In this document: piece after piece, positions 35,266-43,917 of the stretch
Layout: every line of letters begins with the position of its first letter
How positions within the stretch are numbered: position 1 is the stretch's first letter
From: Nitrosospira briensis C-128
GTDB lineage: Bacteria; Pseudomonadota; Gammaproteobacteria; Burkholderiales; Nitrosomonadaceae
NCBI RefSeq assembly: GCF_000619905.2
Contig: NZ_CP012371.1
Location: 2,777,942 to 2,841,941 of the forward strand
Direction: 5' to 3'
Length of the DNA stretch: 64,000 nucleotides
The notes under the pieces: generated by a model
Databases searched by the model: none
Told to the model about the DNA's origin: nothing
Seen by the model: the letters and a program-made list of their open reading frames with translations, nothing else
Translations under genes and position numbers: made by a program

Positions 35266-36135
35266 ATGAGCTGGTTCCAGAAACTTCTTCCCCCAAAAAT
35301 AAAACGCAAGGTAAGCGGCGAAAAAAAGGCCGTGCCTGAGGGATTGTGGAGCAAGTGCGCATCTTGCGAAGCAGTGCTTTATTACTCTGATCTGGGTAAC
35401 AATCTAAATGTCTGCCCCAAGTGCAATCATCACAACCGCATTTCTGCCCGGGTGCGTCTTGATTTATTCCTGGATGCCGAAGGCCGTCATGAGATCGGCG
35501 CGGAAGTGCAATCGCTTGACCCGCTTAAATTCAAGGATAACAAGCGTTATATCGACAGGTTATCGGAAGCGAAAAGAGATACGGATGAAAATGACGCCCT
35601 CGTGGTCATGCAGGGCAGCGTCAAAACCGTACCCCTGGTTGCAGCGGCATTCGAATTCGGTTTCATGGGGGGCTCGATGGGCTCGGCGGTAGGTGAGCGC
35701 TTCGTGCGTGCGGTGCAAACATGCGTCGAGCAACATGTGGCTTTTGTATGCTTCGCCGCCAGTGGCGGCGCGCGCATGCAGGAAGGCTTGCTGTCATTGA
35801 TGCAGATGGCTAAAACAACAGCGGTTCTGACTCAACTGAGCCAGGAGCGGCTACCTTTCATCTCGGTATTGACAGACCCCACCATGGGTGGGGTGTCGGC
35901 CAGTTTTGCCTTCATCGGTGACGTGGTAATCGCCGAGCCAGGAGCATTGATCGGATTCGCAGGGCCGCGCGTTATCGAGCAGACTGTGCGGCAAACCCTG
36001 CCGGAAGGGTTTCAACGTGCCGAATTCCTGCTGGAACACGGTGCTATAGACATGATTGTAGATCGCCGGCTCATGCGCGATAAGGTTGCCAACCTATGTT
36101 CGCTGCTGATGCGCGTTTCTCCGCCGGCAACTTGA
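35266..36135 (+). CDS. accD: Acetyl-CoA carboxylase carboxyltransferase beta subunit
   Basis: AccD with AccA transfers carboxyl from biotin to acetyl-CoA, giving malonyl-CoA. The 289-residue product has the N-terminal zinc ribbon CASC...CPKC (residues about 28-50), then the crotonase-like core with [38 protein letters not shown] and [35 protein letters not shown] (abridged by eye). Normal length. It lies 8 bases after trpA, before folC, the usual order. Confidence 0.97.
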   Translation: MSWFQKLLPPKIKRKVSGEKKAVPEGLWSKCASCEAVLYYSDLGNNLNVCPKCNHHNRISARVRLDLFLDAEGRHEIGAEVQSLDPLKFKDNKRYIDRLSEAKRDTDENDALVVMQGSVKTVPLVAAAFEFGFMGGSMGSAVGERFVRAVQTCVEQHVAFVCFAASGGARMQEGLLSLMQMAKTTAVLTQLSQERLPFISVLTDPTMGGVSASFAFIGDVVIAEPGALIGFAGPRVIEQTVRQTLPEGFQRAEFLLEHGAIDMIVDRRLMRDKVANLCSLLMRVSPPAT

Positions 36136-36193
36136 TCTTTGGCTCACCTGATCATGTCGTCATGATGTTCATGCCGGGTGGCGCAAGATAGTA

Positions 36194-37492
36194 ATGAGCA
36201 AACCCGATACAAAATCCAGAACGCTTTCCGATTGGCTGAACTGGCTTGAACGTATCCATCCGAAGTCCATCGAGATGGGACTGGACAGGATAAATCGGGT
36301 GAAGGCGGGCTTGAATCTTGCATGTTCCTTTCCCATCATCACGGTCGGGGGCACTAACGGCAAAGGGTCGACATGTGCCATGATGGAGGCGATTCTTACC
36401 CGCGCCGGGTATCGCGTTGGCTGTTACACTTCTCCGCACTTGCTGCGTTATAACGAGCGCGTGCGGGTGAACCGAAAGGAAGCCAGCGATGACGAGTTAT
36501 GTAATGCTTTTCAAATAGTGGAATCGGCCCGGCTTGACAGCGGTATTCCTCTGACCTATTTTGAGTTTGGCACACTGGCCGCAATGCAACTATTCAAACA
36601 GGCCGAAGTGGAAGTCGCGATCATGGAAGTGGGACTGGGCGGCCGGTTGGACGCAGTCAATATTTTTGATGCTGATTGTGCGGTTATCACCAGTGTTGAC
36701 TTCGATCATATGGATTATCTGGGTACCACTCGGGAGGAAATTGGATTTGAGAAGGCCGGAATTTTCAGAAACGGAAAGACTGCTATTTGCTCGGAACCGG
36801 ATATTCCCGAGACCGTACGGCTTCACGCAGAAGCGATTGGCGCGAATTTGATGCACATCGGCGAGCACTTCGGTTACTCGACCAGCGCAACCGGATGGAG
36901 TTTCTGGGGAAATGGGGGCAAGCGTCATTCGCTGCCCTACCCGGCATTGCGGGGCGCTTATCAGTTGCGCAACGCCAGCGCCTGTCTTGCTGCGCTGGAT
37001 GCGGTAAAGGATAGCTTGCCGATTACCATGGGCGATGTACGCCAGGGACTATTGGAAGTTGTCTGGCCAGGCCGGTTTCAGGTGTTACCCGGCCGTCCTG
37101 TGACGGTACTGGATGTGGCACACAATCCGGGCGCCGCGCGCGCCTTGGCTACCGGCCTCGACAGCATGGGCCGCCATCAAAAGACTTATGCGGTATTTGC
37201 AATGCTCAAAGATAAGGATATTGCCGGTGTGGCGCGGGCACTTGCGGCAAAAGTCGATGTATGGCTGACAGCGAGCATCGATATGCCACGTGGGGCTGCA
37301 GCTGGTGACGTGGCGCGGGCTCTGAAGGAGGCAGGTGTGGGTGAGGAGACAATTCAGAGTTTTCCGGACCCGGCCGCAGCATATGCATTTGCCTGTGAGC
37401 ACGCAACCGTAAATGATAGAATCTGTGTTTTTGGCTCATTCCATACCGTGGCCGAAGTGTTGCGGTACCGGAACGCGGTTGAGCACGGTTAG
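36194..37492 (+). CDS. folC: Bifunctional dihydrofolate synthase / folylpolyglutamate synthase
   Basis: FolC adds glutamate to dihydropteroate and then extends folylpolyglutamates. The 432-residue Mur-ligase-type protein has the P-loop VGGTNGKGSTCAMMEAIL, CYTSPHLLRYNERVRVN, FEFGTLAAMQLF, EVGLGGRLDAVN, SVDFDHMDYLG and the C-terminal DVAHNPGAARAL. Located between accD and the SPOR gene, as in related betaproteobacteria. Confidence 0.95.
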   Translation: MSKPDTKSRTLSDWLNWLERIHPKSIEMGLDRINRVKAGLNLACSFPIITVGGTNGKGSTCAMMEAILTRAGYRVGCYTSPHLLRYNERVRVNRKEASDDELCNAFQIVESARLDSGIPLTYFEFGTLAAMQLFKQAEVEVAIMEVGLGGRLDAVNIFDADCAVITSVDFDHMDYLGTTREEIGFEKAGIFRNGKTAICSEPDIPETVRLHAEAIGANLMHIGEHFGYSTSATGWSFWGNGGKRHSLPYPALRGAYQLRNASACLAALDAVKDSLPITMGDVRQGLLEVVWPGRFQVLPGRPVTVLDVAHNPGAARALATGLDSMGRHQKTYAVFAMLKDKDIAGVARALAAKVDVWLTASIDMPRGAAAGDVARALKEAGVGEETIQSFPDPAAAYAFACEHATVNDRICVFGSFHTVAEVLRYRNAVEHG

Positions 37493-37508
37493 AATCAAAC
37501 AGAGACGA

Positions 37509-38159
37509 ATGGCAAAGACCGTCAGCGAAGAAGAGATTCAGCTAAGGAAACGCGCCAGAAGACGTCTCGTCGGCGCAATTACACTGGTGGTCACTGCGGT
37601 TGTCATTCTGCCGATGGTGCTCGATAGCAAACCGGAGCAGAGAAGTCACGAAATTGACATTCGCATACCATCTGAAGACTCGGTGGAAGAGCTCGCACCC
37701 GAGGTCGCCCTTCGTACAGAAGCACCGGCCAGGACTGTTCCAGAAAAATTGGAAACCGGAATAGGTCAGGAAGAGCCGGTAGTCTCCGAGCCATCAGTAA
37801 AGCCTGCCCAAGCCGCGAATGAATCGATAGAGAAACCGGCGGCGAACAGCATGGATTCCAAAGGTGAATCGGGAACGGGAAATGCAAAAGCTACCGTTCC
37901 TGCCACTGCCGCTACTGTATTCGTAGTGCAATTGGGCGCTTTTTCCGATCCGGGCAAAGCTAGGCAGCAGCTGCAGAGCGTGACATCGAAGGACAGCAGG
38001 TCCAAGGCCTATACGGAAACACTGAAGGTCGACAGCGGCACTGAAAAGGGCGAGATAACGCGTGTTCGGGTAGGACCGTTTGATACGCGTGAGGAGGCGG
38101 AGCGTACGCGTGAGAAACTGAAGAAACTTGGATTCGATGGCGTAGTCGCGGAGAAGTAG
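37509..38159 (+). CDS. SPOR-domain protein (DedD-like)
   Basis: A 216-residue inner-membrane protein: basic cytoplasmic start (EEEIQLRKRARRRL), one membrane helix (VGAITLVVTAVVILPMVL, residues about 22-39), and a long Glu/Pro/Ala/Ser-rich periplasmic linker. The C-terminal SPOR domain (VFVVQLGAFSDPGKARQQL to GVVAEK, residues about 140-216) binds denuded glycan strands at the division septum. ATG 37509 is chosen because the hydrophobic layout starts there. Lies 16 bases after folC, as in the folC-dedD-cvpA-purF cluster of many proteobacteria. Confidence 0.9.
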   Translation: MAKTVSEEEIQLRKRARRRLVGAITLVVTAVVILPMVLDSKPEQRSHEIDIRIPSEDSVEELAPEVALRTEAPARTVPEKLETGIGQEEPVVSEPSVKPAQAANESIEKPAANSMDSKGESGTGNAKATVPATAATVFVVQLGAFSDPGKARQQLQSVTSKDSRSKAYTETLKVDSGTEKGEITRVRVGPFDTREEAERTREKLKKLGFDGVVAEK

Positions 38160-38220
38160 GATGATGGAACCATTACCGCACAGGAAAATTGCCCTTCTGT
38201 AATTTCGTTCCTGTTTACGA

Positions 38221-38730
38221 ATGACTATTTTCGATTACTGCGTTCTTGCCATACTTGTTGTATCCATTTTGCTGAGTGTGATACGAGGCGTGGTGCGCGA
38301 ATCATTGTCGCTGGCGGGCTGGATCGTCGCATTCATGGTGGCAAACTCATTTTCAGCAGGGTTCGCGCCCATGCTGCCATCCGGTATCGCCGGCGAAACA
38401 TTGCGTATGTTGCTGGCATTCGCTGCATTATTCCTGTCGGTGCTGCTGGCGATGAGCCTGATCGCCATGCTGGTCTCAGCGTTGGTAAAAAGTGTGGGAT
38501 TGGGGTTTGCAGATCGTTTTTTTGGTTCGTTGTTCGGTTTTATACGAGGGTTGCTGGTAGTGTTATTGGTTGTGCTGGCAGCGGGATTCACTGCGCTGCC
38601 GCAAGAGCCGTTCTGGCAAAAGGCCTTGCTCAGCAAACCGCTGGAGACAGCGGCAATGTTGGTAATACCATGGTTGCCGCCAGATTTGTCCACGCGTATC
38701 AATTATGTGAAATTAAAGCGCGGACAGTGA
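38221..38730 (+). CDS. cvpA: CvpA family membrane protein
   Basis: A 169-residue protein with four hydrophobic segments. The start MTIFDYCVLAILVVSILLSV is followed by RGVVRESLSLAGWIVAFMVA and the conserved loop LGFADRFFGSLFGFIRGLLVVL. CvpA family proteins are needed for colicin V export and, in enterobacteria, bile tolerance; the biochemical role is unclear. It precedes purF, as in Escherichia coli. Confidence 0.93.
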   Translation: MTIFDYCVLAILVVSILLSVIRGVVRESLSLAGWIVAFMVANSFSAGFAPMLPSGIAGETLRMLLAFAALFLSVLLAMSLIAMLVSALVKSVGLGFADRFFGSLFGFIRGLLVVLLVVLAAGFTALPQEPFWQKALLSKPLETAAMLVIPWLPPDLSTRINYVKLKRGQ

Positions 38731-38745
38731 CTAGCAGCCTGTCGG
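38731..38745 (+). repeat. Solo terminus of inverted-repeat family 3
   Basis: CTAGCAGCCTGTCGG matches the outer end of family-3 elements (compare 48440-48453) but no partner end follows; it runs straight into TATAATAC. It begins right after the cvpA stop codon. A 15-base match, so chance is possible but unlikely given the position. Confidence 0.4.
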
Positions 38746-38841
38746 TATAATACAGCGCTCGGCAATTCCATTCGTCCATATCCGGATAAACCTTTTGTAC
38801 AGTTTTAATCAAAATCAAAGCCATCTTTGCGGAGTGTGGTC

Positions 38842-40362
38842 ATGTGTGGAATTCTGGGCTTAGTCGCACAAACAGCCGTCAACCAGTTGCTGTACGACGG
38901 CTTGCTGGTACTCCAGCACCGCGGACAGGATGCAGCCGGCATCGTTACTGCCCAAGGTAATACTTTCCACATGCACAAGGGTGGCGGCCTGGTCCGCGAT
39001 GTGTTCCGTACCCGCAACATGCGTGCTTTGCTTGGTAACATGGGCATTGGTCATGTGAGATATCCCACCGCTGGCTCCGCTGAATCGTCGGCTGAGGCAC
39101 AGCCGTTCTATGTGAACTCCCCGTTCGGAATCGTACTTGGGCACAACGGCAATCTCACGAATGCAGCCCAACTCAATGATGAGTTGTTTCGTGAAGATTT
39201 GCGCCACGTCAATACCAGTTCCGATTCGGAAGTGCTTCTCAACGTACTCGCCCATGAGTTGCAAAGAAGTACGAAAAACCACCAGCTCGACCTTGCCGCT
39301 ATTTTTGACGCAGTGTCCGGCGTACATCGGCGCTGTCGAGGTGCTTATGCAGTGGTGGCAATGATCTCGGGTTATGGATTGCTCGCTTTTCGCGACCCTT
39401 ACGGCATCCGTCCATTGGTGTTCGGCTCTGCTGAAACCGAGCATGGGATGGAATACCTGGTGGCGTCCGAAAGTGTGGCGCTCGATACATTAGGGTTTAA
39501 GCTGGTGCGCGATGTCGCCCCCGGCGAAGCAATTTTTATCGACGAGAACGGTAATTTCCACAATAAGCAATGTGCCGCCAATCCCACGCAGAATCCGTGT
39601 ATTTTCGAGTATGTCTATATGGCGCGCCCGGATTCCGTCATGGATGGTATCTCAGTATATGAAACGCGTCTTAACATGGGCGAGAGCCTGGCTGACAAGA
39701 TCGCCGCAACCATGCGTCATCTGGATATCGATGTGGTGATTCCGATCCCGGACTCCAGTCGCCCCAGTGCTTTGCAGCTCGCTAATCGCCTTGGCGTGAG
39801 CTTTCGCGAAGGTTTCGTAAAGAACCGCTATATCGGGCGTACTTTTATCATGCCGGGCCAGCAGCAGAGGCGCAAATCCGTTCGACAAAAACTCAATGCA
39901 ATGAGTGTGGAATTTCGCGGTAAAAATGTACTGCTGGTAGACGATTCGATTGTGCGTGGCACCACCAGCCTCGAAATTGTGCAAATGGCGCAGGAGGCCG
40001 GCGCCCATAAGGTATTTTTTGCTTCGGCCGCGCCACCGGTGAGATTTCCCAACGTTTATGGAATTGATATGCCGACGCGCCGCGAGCTCATCGCTACCGG
40101 GCGGAATGAAGACGAGATCTGCCACGAGATCGGTGCCGACCACCTCGTTTATCAGGATCTCGATTCGCTCGTCAAAGATGTATGCCGCGTCAATCCATCG
40201 ATTACGCATTATGAAACGTCCTGTTTCGATGGGCGCTACATCACCGGCGATGTTACGCCGGAGTATCTCGCTTTACTGGAGGCGCAGCGTGATGGCGGCG
40301 CGCCCTTGTCTCGCTCACGGTCCAGTACGCAGCTGGATTTGAACCTGGTGGCGATCGATTAA
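38842..40362 (+). CDS. purF: Amidophosphoribosyltransferase
   Basis: PurF makes phosphoribosylamine from PRPP and glutamine, the committed purine step. From ATG 38842 (GGAG upstream) the 506-residue protein begins [10 protein letters not shown], leaving Cys as the N-terminal nucleophile of the Ntn amidotransferase domain. Further motifs are [55 protein letters not shown] (here [11 protein letters not shown]), [13 protein letters not shown], and the PRPP loop [14 protein letters not shown]. Complete. Confidence 0.97.
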   Translation: MCGILGLVAQTAVNQLLYDGLLVLQHRGQDAAGIVTAQGNTFHMHKGGGLVRDVFRTRNMRALLGNMGIGHVRYPTAGSAESSAEAQPFYVNSPFGIVLGHNGNLTNAAQLNDELFREDLRHVNTSSDSEVLLNVLAHELQRSTKNHQLDLAAIFDAVSGVHRRCRGAYAVVAMISGYGLLAFRDPYGIRPLVFGSAETEHGMEYLVASESVALDTLGFKLVRDVAPGEAIFIDENGNFHNKQCAANPTQNPCIFEYVYMARPDSVMDGISVYETRLNMGESLADKIAATMRHLDIDVVIPIPDSSRPSALQLANRLGVSFREGFVKNRYIGRTFIMPGQQQRRKSVRQKLNAMSVEFRGKNVLLVDDSIVRGTTSLEIVQMAQEAGAHKVFFASAAPPVRFPNVYGIDMPTRRELIATGRNEDEICHEIGADHLVYQDLDSLVKDVCRVNPSITHYETSCFDGRYITGDVTPEYLALLEAQRDGGAPLSRSRSSTQLDLNLVAID

Positions 40363-40369
40363 TGGAGAT

Positions 40370-40398
40370 TTGACAAAAACAGTTATCGGGCGTAATTT
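40370..40398 (+). promoter_or_regulatory. Promoter of the metZ leader
   Basis: A perfect -35 TTGACA (40370-40375) is followed 17 bases later by TAATTT (40393-40398). Transcription would begin near 40405, almost exactly at the first base of the SAM-II-like aptamer. The -10 box is weak. Confidence 0.5.
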
Positions 40399-40405
40399 GA
40401 CTGTA

Positions 40406-40455
40406 GCGCCGATTTGATATTCAGCTTGCGGGCGCATTATAAATTCGGCTAAAGC
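40406..40455 (+). promoter_or_regulatory. SAM-II-like riboswitch aptamer upstream of metZ
   Basis: The leader reads GCGCC-GATTTGA-TATTCAGC-TTGC-GGGCGC-ATTATAAAT-TCGGCTAAAGC. P1 is GCGCC (40406-40410) with GGCGC (40431-40435). The conserved GATTTGA, the TTGC before the P1 3' strand, the ATAAAT joining segment and the GGCTAAA 3' strand follow the SAM-II pseudoknot layout known from crystal structures (environmental metX RNA) and alphaproteobacterial metA/metZ leaders. The 3' strand can pair back to the P1 loop (GCTT with AAGC), closing the pseudoknot. The downstream gene is metZ, a classic SAM-II target. Prediction by eye. Confidence 0.8.
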
Positions 40456-40458
40456 GGG

Positions 40459-40494
40459 AAACCCGTTTTAGCGAATGCTGAACGGGTTTTTTTT
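40459..40494 (+). terminator. Terminator / antiterminator switch before metZ
   Basis: Terminator: CCCGTTTTAGC (40462-40472) pairs with GCTGAACGGG (40477-40486), loop GAAT, followed by eight T (40487-40494). Competing antiterminator: GCTAAAGCGGG (40448-40458) pairs with CCCGTTTTAGC (40462-40472) through 11 bp including one G-T. The antiterminator's left arm contains the GCTAAA used by the SAM-II pseudoknot. Ligand-bound aptamer would thus favour the terminator. GGGAG (40495-40499) and the metZ ATG follow directly. Confidence 0.75.
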
Positions 40495-40505
40495 GGGAGT
40501 TAAGC

Positions 40506-41684
40506 ATGTCTGATGATTTTGAGCTGGAAACCCTGGCGTTACACACCGGTATTCACCGTAGTCAATTCAATGAACACTCGGAGGCCTTGTACCTGACTTC
40601 GAGTTTTGTATTTGACAGCGCAGCCCAGGCTGCGGCGCGCTTTTCGGGTGCGGAATCCGGAAATATTTACTCGCGATTCACCAACCCCACGGTTACGGCT
40701 TTCGAAGAGCGGCTTGCCGCGCTTGAAGGCGCAGAAGCATGTGTTGCCACTTCTTCGGGGATGTCAGCCATACTTGCCTGCGTGATGGGGCTGCTCTCCG
40801 CCGGCGATCATGTCATCGCGTCGCGCAGTCTTTTCGGTGCAACCGTGAGTCTGTTCAATAATATCCTCAAGCGCTTCAATATCGAAACGACGTTTGTTTC
40901 CGCCACCGATGTCGCAGCCTGGGAAGCGGCGGTAAAACCCACCACAAAACTCATGTTTATCGAAACGCCGTCAAATCCGTTGACTGAAGTCTCGGACATC
41001 GCCGCACTCGCACACGTGGCAAAAAAAGCCGGCGCATGGCTTGCGGTCGATAATTGCTTTTGTTCGCCCGCGCTGCAGCGACCGCTGGATCTGGGCGCCG
41101 ATCTTGTGGTTCACTCCGCCACCAAGTATCTCGAAGGGCAGGGTAGAGTTTTAGGTGGCGCCGTACTGGGGAAGCGCGACCTGGTGATGGAAGGCGGAAT
41201 TTTTGGCTTTCTGCGTACCGCGGGGCCGAGTTTGAGCCCTTTCAACGCCTGGGTTATTTTAAAGGGAATGGAAACCCTGAAGCTGCGCATGGATGCGCAT
41301 TCTGCAAATGCCATGCAGATCGCTTGCTGGCTGGAAGCGCAGCCCGGTGTGGCGCGGGTTCACTACCCGGGTTTGCCCTCACACCCCCAGCACGAGCTTG
41401 CCAGACGCCAACAGAAAACCGGTGGTGGAATCGTTTCATTCGAGTTGAAAAATGGAAGAGAAGCGGCATGGCGGGTAGTGGACTCCGTTCGATTGATTTC
41501 GATCACCGCCAACCTGGGGGATGCCAAGAGTACGCTCACCCATCCCGCCACCACCACTCATGCCCGTATCAGTCAGGAAAGTCGGGATGCCGCCGGGATC
41601 ACCGAAGGTTTATTGCGCATCGCGGTGGGACTCGAAGCGGTAAAGGATATCCAGGCTGATCTTGCAAGAGGATTAAACGCATAA
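40506..41684 (+). CDS. metZ: O-succinylhomoserine sulfhydrylase
   Basis: MetZ makes homocysteine directly from O-succinylhomoserine and sulfide, a route to methionine. The 392-residue Cys/Met-metabolism PLP enzyme begins FELETLALHTGIHRSQFNEH, with YLTSSFVFDSAAQAAARF, SGNIYSRFTNPTV, the PLP-lysine motif VVHSATKYLEGQGR and LGDAKSTLTHPATTTHAR. The start to SSF pattern favours MetZ over MetB or MetY. ATG follows GGGAG. Expression is probably switched by the SAM-II element directly upstream. Converges with the M48 gene. Confidence 0.94.
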   Translation: MSDDFELETLALHTGIHRSQFNEHSEALYLTSSFVFDSAAQAAARFSGAESGNIYSRFTNPTVTAFEERLAALEGAEACVATSSGMSAILACVMGLLSAGDHVIASRSLFGATVSLFNNILKRFNIETTFVSATDVAAWEAAVKPTTKLMFIETPSNPLTEVSDIAALAHVAKKAGAWLAVDNCFCSPALQRPLDLGADLVVHSATKYLEGQGRVLGGAVLGKRDLVMEGGIFGFLRTAGPSLSPFNAWVILKGMETLKLRMDAHSANAMQIACWLEAQPGVARVHYPGLPSHPQHELARRQQKTGGGIVSFELKNGREAAWRVVDSVRLISITANLGDAKSTLTHPATTTHARISQESRDAAGITEGLLRIAVGLEAVKDIQADLARGLNA

Positions 41685-41715
41685 TCTTCCACTGGACCAA
41701 CGAGACGGTTCAGCT

Positions 41716-42531
41716 TCAGTGAAGCGTGGCTTCATAGAGGGGCATGACGCTCGGTAACAACGATTCAATCTGCTGGACTCGGCTCGAGTCCGTAGGATGG
41801 CTGCTCAGGAATTCGGGAAGCTGGCCGCCACTGTTGGCATTCATCATTTTTTGCCACAACGTAACACCGGCGCGCGGGTTATAGCCTGCACGTGCGGTCA
41901 ATTCCAGCCCGATGCGGTCTGCCTCGGCCTCGTCGGTACGGCTAAAATGCGTTGCGACCAGGGCCTGATAACCGACGTTGGCGAGAGTGGTGGCATTCTG
42001 GCTGAGCCCAAATGCCGCGGCGCCCAGACCCATCGCGGTCTGCGCCGCGATTGCCTGCGACACCTGCTCACGTGAATGTTCACGCAAGGCGTGGGCGATT
42101 TCATGCCCCATCACCACTGCAATTTCCGCATCGTTGAGTTGAAGCTGATTGATCAGTCCGGAATAAAACATGATCTTGCCGCCAGGCATGCAAAAGGCAT
42201 TGAGTTCCTTGCTGTCTATGATATTGACCTCCCACTTCCACCCGGGGGCATCCTTGCGGAATACACCAGTCTGCGGTTCGATACGGCGGGCTATTGCCTG
42301 CACCCGCTGCAGCAGTTTCGGATCCTTGTTCAACGCACCTTGTTGCGTTGCGTCCGATTTCAGCTTGGTATAACCTTGTGCGGCCGTTTGCTCCAGTTGC
42401 TCTGAAGATATCAGCATCAGTTGAGAGCGGTTCGCGCCGACCGCACCACCCGAGGTGGTGGTTGCACATCCCGTTAGCGCAGCTAACCAAAGACTGATCG
42501 ATATTGCTGTAAGAATTCGAAAAGTGGACAT
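41716..42531 (-). CDS. M48 family metallopeptidase lipoprotein
   Basis: A 271-residue outer- or inner-membrane lipoprotein: signal peptide with lipobox LTGC (SISLWLAALTGCATTTSGG), then a gluzincin core with zinc motif HEIAHALREHS (HExxH) and the third ligand in DEAEADRIGLELTARAGYNP, ending SSHPTDSSRVQQIESLLP. This matches BepA/LoiP/YcaL-like Zn peptidases that help outer-membrane quality control. ATG 42531 is preferred over 42543 because GGGA lies just upstream. No partner genes. Confidence 0.9.
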   Translation of the reverse strand: MSTFRILTAISISLWLAALTGCATTTSGGAVGANRSQLMLISSEQLEQTAAQGYTKLKSDATQQGALNKDPKLLQRVQAIARRIEPQTGVFRKDAPGWKWEVNIIDSKELNAFCMPGGKIMFYSGLINQLQLNDAEIAVVMGHEIAHALREHSREQVSQAIAAQTAMGLGAAAFGLSQNATTLANVGYQALVATHFSRTDEAEADRIGLELTARAGYNPRAGVTLWQKMMNANSGGQLPEFLSSHPTDSSRVQQIESLLPSVMPLYEATLH

Positions 42532-42757
42532 GATTTTTCCCATTGATGAAATATTTTATTTTCCCTACACAAACAACCTCTCACGGTACGGGTGGTACAT
42601 ACCTCACACAGCAGTATTACCTGGCAGCGCGCCCGAGCTTGGATAAAAGGCGCTATTCCGGCTCAAAAGTTTAATAAAAACTCGTCATCATGGTACTGAT
42701 AGCGAGCGTAGCTGACTTTCAAAGCCCTTAACGGATGACCCGGAATATAAATAGCGA

Positions 42758-43258
42758 CTACTTATTTTCAACCACTTCCGCTTTCAGCAATATCACATCT
42801 TCCGATGGCACATCCTGATGACCATTTCGGGTGCCTGTCTTTACCTTCTTGATCCTGTCCACCACATCCTGGCCTTCCACTACCTTGCCAAACACGCAAT
42901 AGCCGAAACCCTGGGAAGTAGGCGACGTGTAATTAAGAAAACCATTGTCCTTGACATTTATAAAAAACTGTGCTGTAGCGGAATGTACGTCGGATGTGCG
43001 TGCCATGGCAACTGTATATTTATCATTCTTGAGGCCGTTGGCAGCCTCGTTCTGAATCGGGGCGCGAACCTGCTTCTGGTTCATGCCCGGTTCGAATCCG
43101 CCTCCCTGAATCATGAAATCGTCGATCACCCTATGGAATATCGTATTGTCATAAAAGCCGCTGTTCACATAGTCTATAAAATTCTGAACGGTCAGCGGCG
43201 CCTTTTCGCTGTCCAGTTCGAGAGTGATATCGCCGTGATTGGTGTGGAGTTTGATCAT
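42758..43258 (-). CDS. ppiB: Peptidyl-prolyl cis-trans isomerase, cytoplasmic cyclophilin
   Basis: A 166-residue cyclophilin without signal peptide: [36 protein letters not shown] with the catalytic Arg, [18 protein letters not shown] and [19 protein letters not shown]. It accelerates proline isomerisation in the cytoplasm. It follows the exported paralogue at 43267 by only 8 bases, so the two are cotranscribed and likely arose by duplication. Confidence 0.94.
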   Translation of the reverse strand: MIKLHTNHGDITLELDSEKAPLTVQNFIDYVNSGFYDNTIFHRVIDDFMIQGGGFEPGMNQKQVRAPIQNEAANGLKNDKYTVAMARTSDVHSATAQFFINVKDNGFLNYTSPTSQGFGYCVFGKVVEGQDVVDRIKKVKTGTRNGHQDVPSEDVILLKAEVVENK

Positions 43259-43266
43259 GTTTGTCC

Positions 43267-43869
43267 TTATTTTCCAGGCAAAGTGGTGCCGGCAGCCGGC
43301 CCCTCTGTGACAAGTTTGATTTCATCGATAATTACTGTTTTTTTAGGTACGTCGCTTGGGAATGGTCCTCCAGAGCCCGTCGGCGTACCGGCAATCTTAT
43401 TGACCACCTCCATCCCCTGGATAACTTTGCCGAACACGGTGTAACCATAGCCTTGCTGAGTCGGTGCAGTGTAATTGAGGAACCCGTTATTGGCTACGTT
43501 AATGAAGAATTGGGCAGAGGCCGAGTGCGGGTCCGAGGTGCGGGCCATGGCAATCGTTCCAATCTCATTTTTCAGGCCGTTGGCCGCCTCATTCTCGATG
43601 GGCTGTCTCGCCGGTTTCTGCTCGAAGGCCTTGTCGAATCCGCCGCCCTGAATCATGAACCCGGGAATTACACGATGAAATACAGTGCCCTTATAGTGAC
43701 CGTCTTTCACGTAACGCAGAAAATTATCTACGGTTTTAGGCGCCTTATCGGGGTAAAGCTCCAATATTATATTACCAAAATTGGTCTTTATTTCAACCTG
43801 GGGATTAGCTGCGTGAGCAGTCGTGCTGAACAGAAGCGAGAAAGCAGCAAGAAGCTTGATAATATGCAT
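43267..43869 (-). CDS. ppiA: Peptidyl-prolyl cis-trans isomerase, exported cyclophilin
   Basis: A 200-residue cyclophilin with a signal peptide ([20 protein letters not shown], cut after AHA), so it is periplasmic. Catalytic motifs are [33 protein letters not shown] and [22 protein letters not shown]-terminal tail of about 20 residues ([12 protein letters not shown]) exceeds the fold. Upstream partner of the cytoplasmic ppiB; downstream of the L,D-transpeptidase gene (48 bases), possibly one envelope-related transcription unit. Confidence 0.94.
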   Translation of the reverse strand: MHIIKLLAAFSLLFSTTAHAANPQVEIKTNFGNIILELYPDKAPKTVDNFLRYVKDGHYKGTVFHRVIPGFMIQGGGFDKAFEQKPARQPIENEAANGLKNEIGTIAMARTSDPHSASAQFFINVANNGFLNYTAPTQQGYGYTVFGKVIQGMEVVNKIAGTPTGSGGPFPSDVPKKTVIIDEIKLVTEGPAAGTTLPGK

Positions 43870-43917
43870 AGGTGTAAACGCAAAGTAGTCGATAAAAATG
43901 TTTGATCGGTTCCGAAA

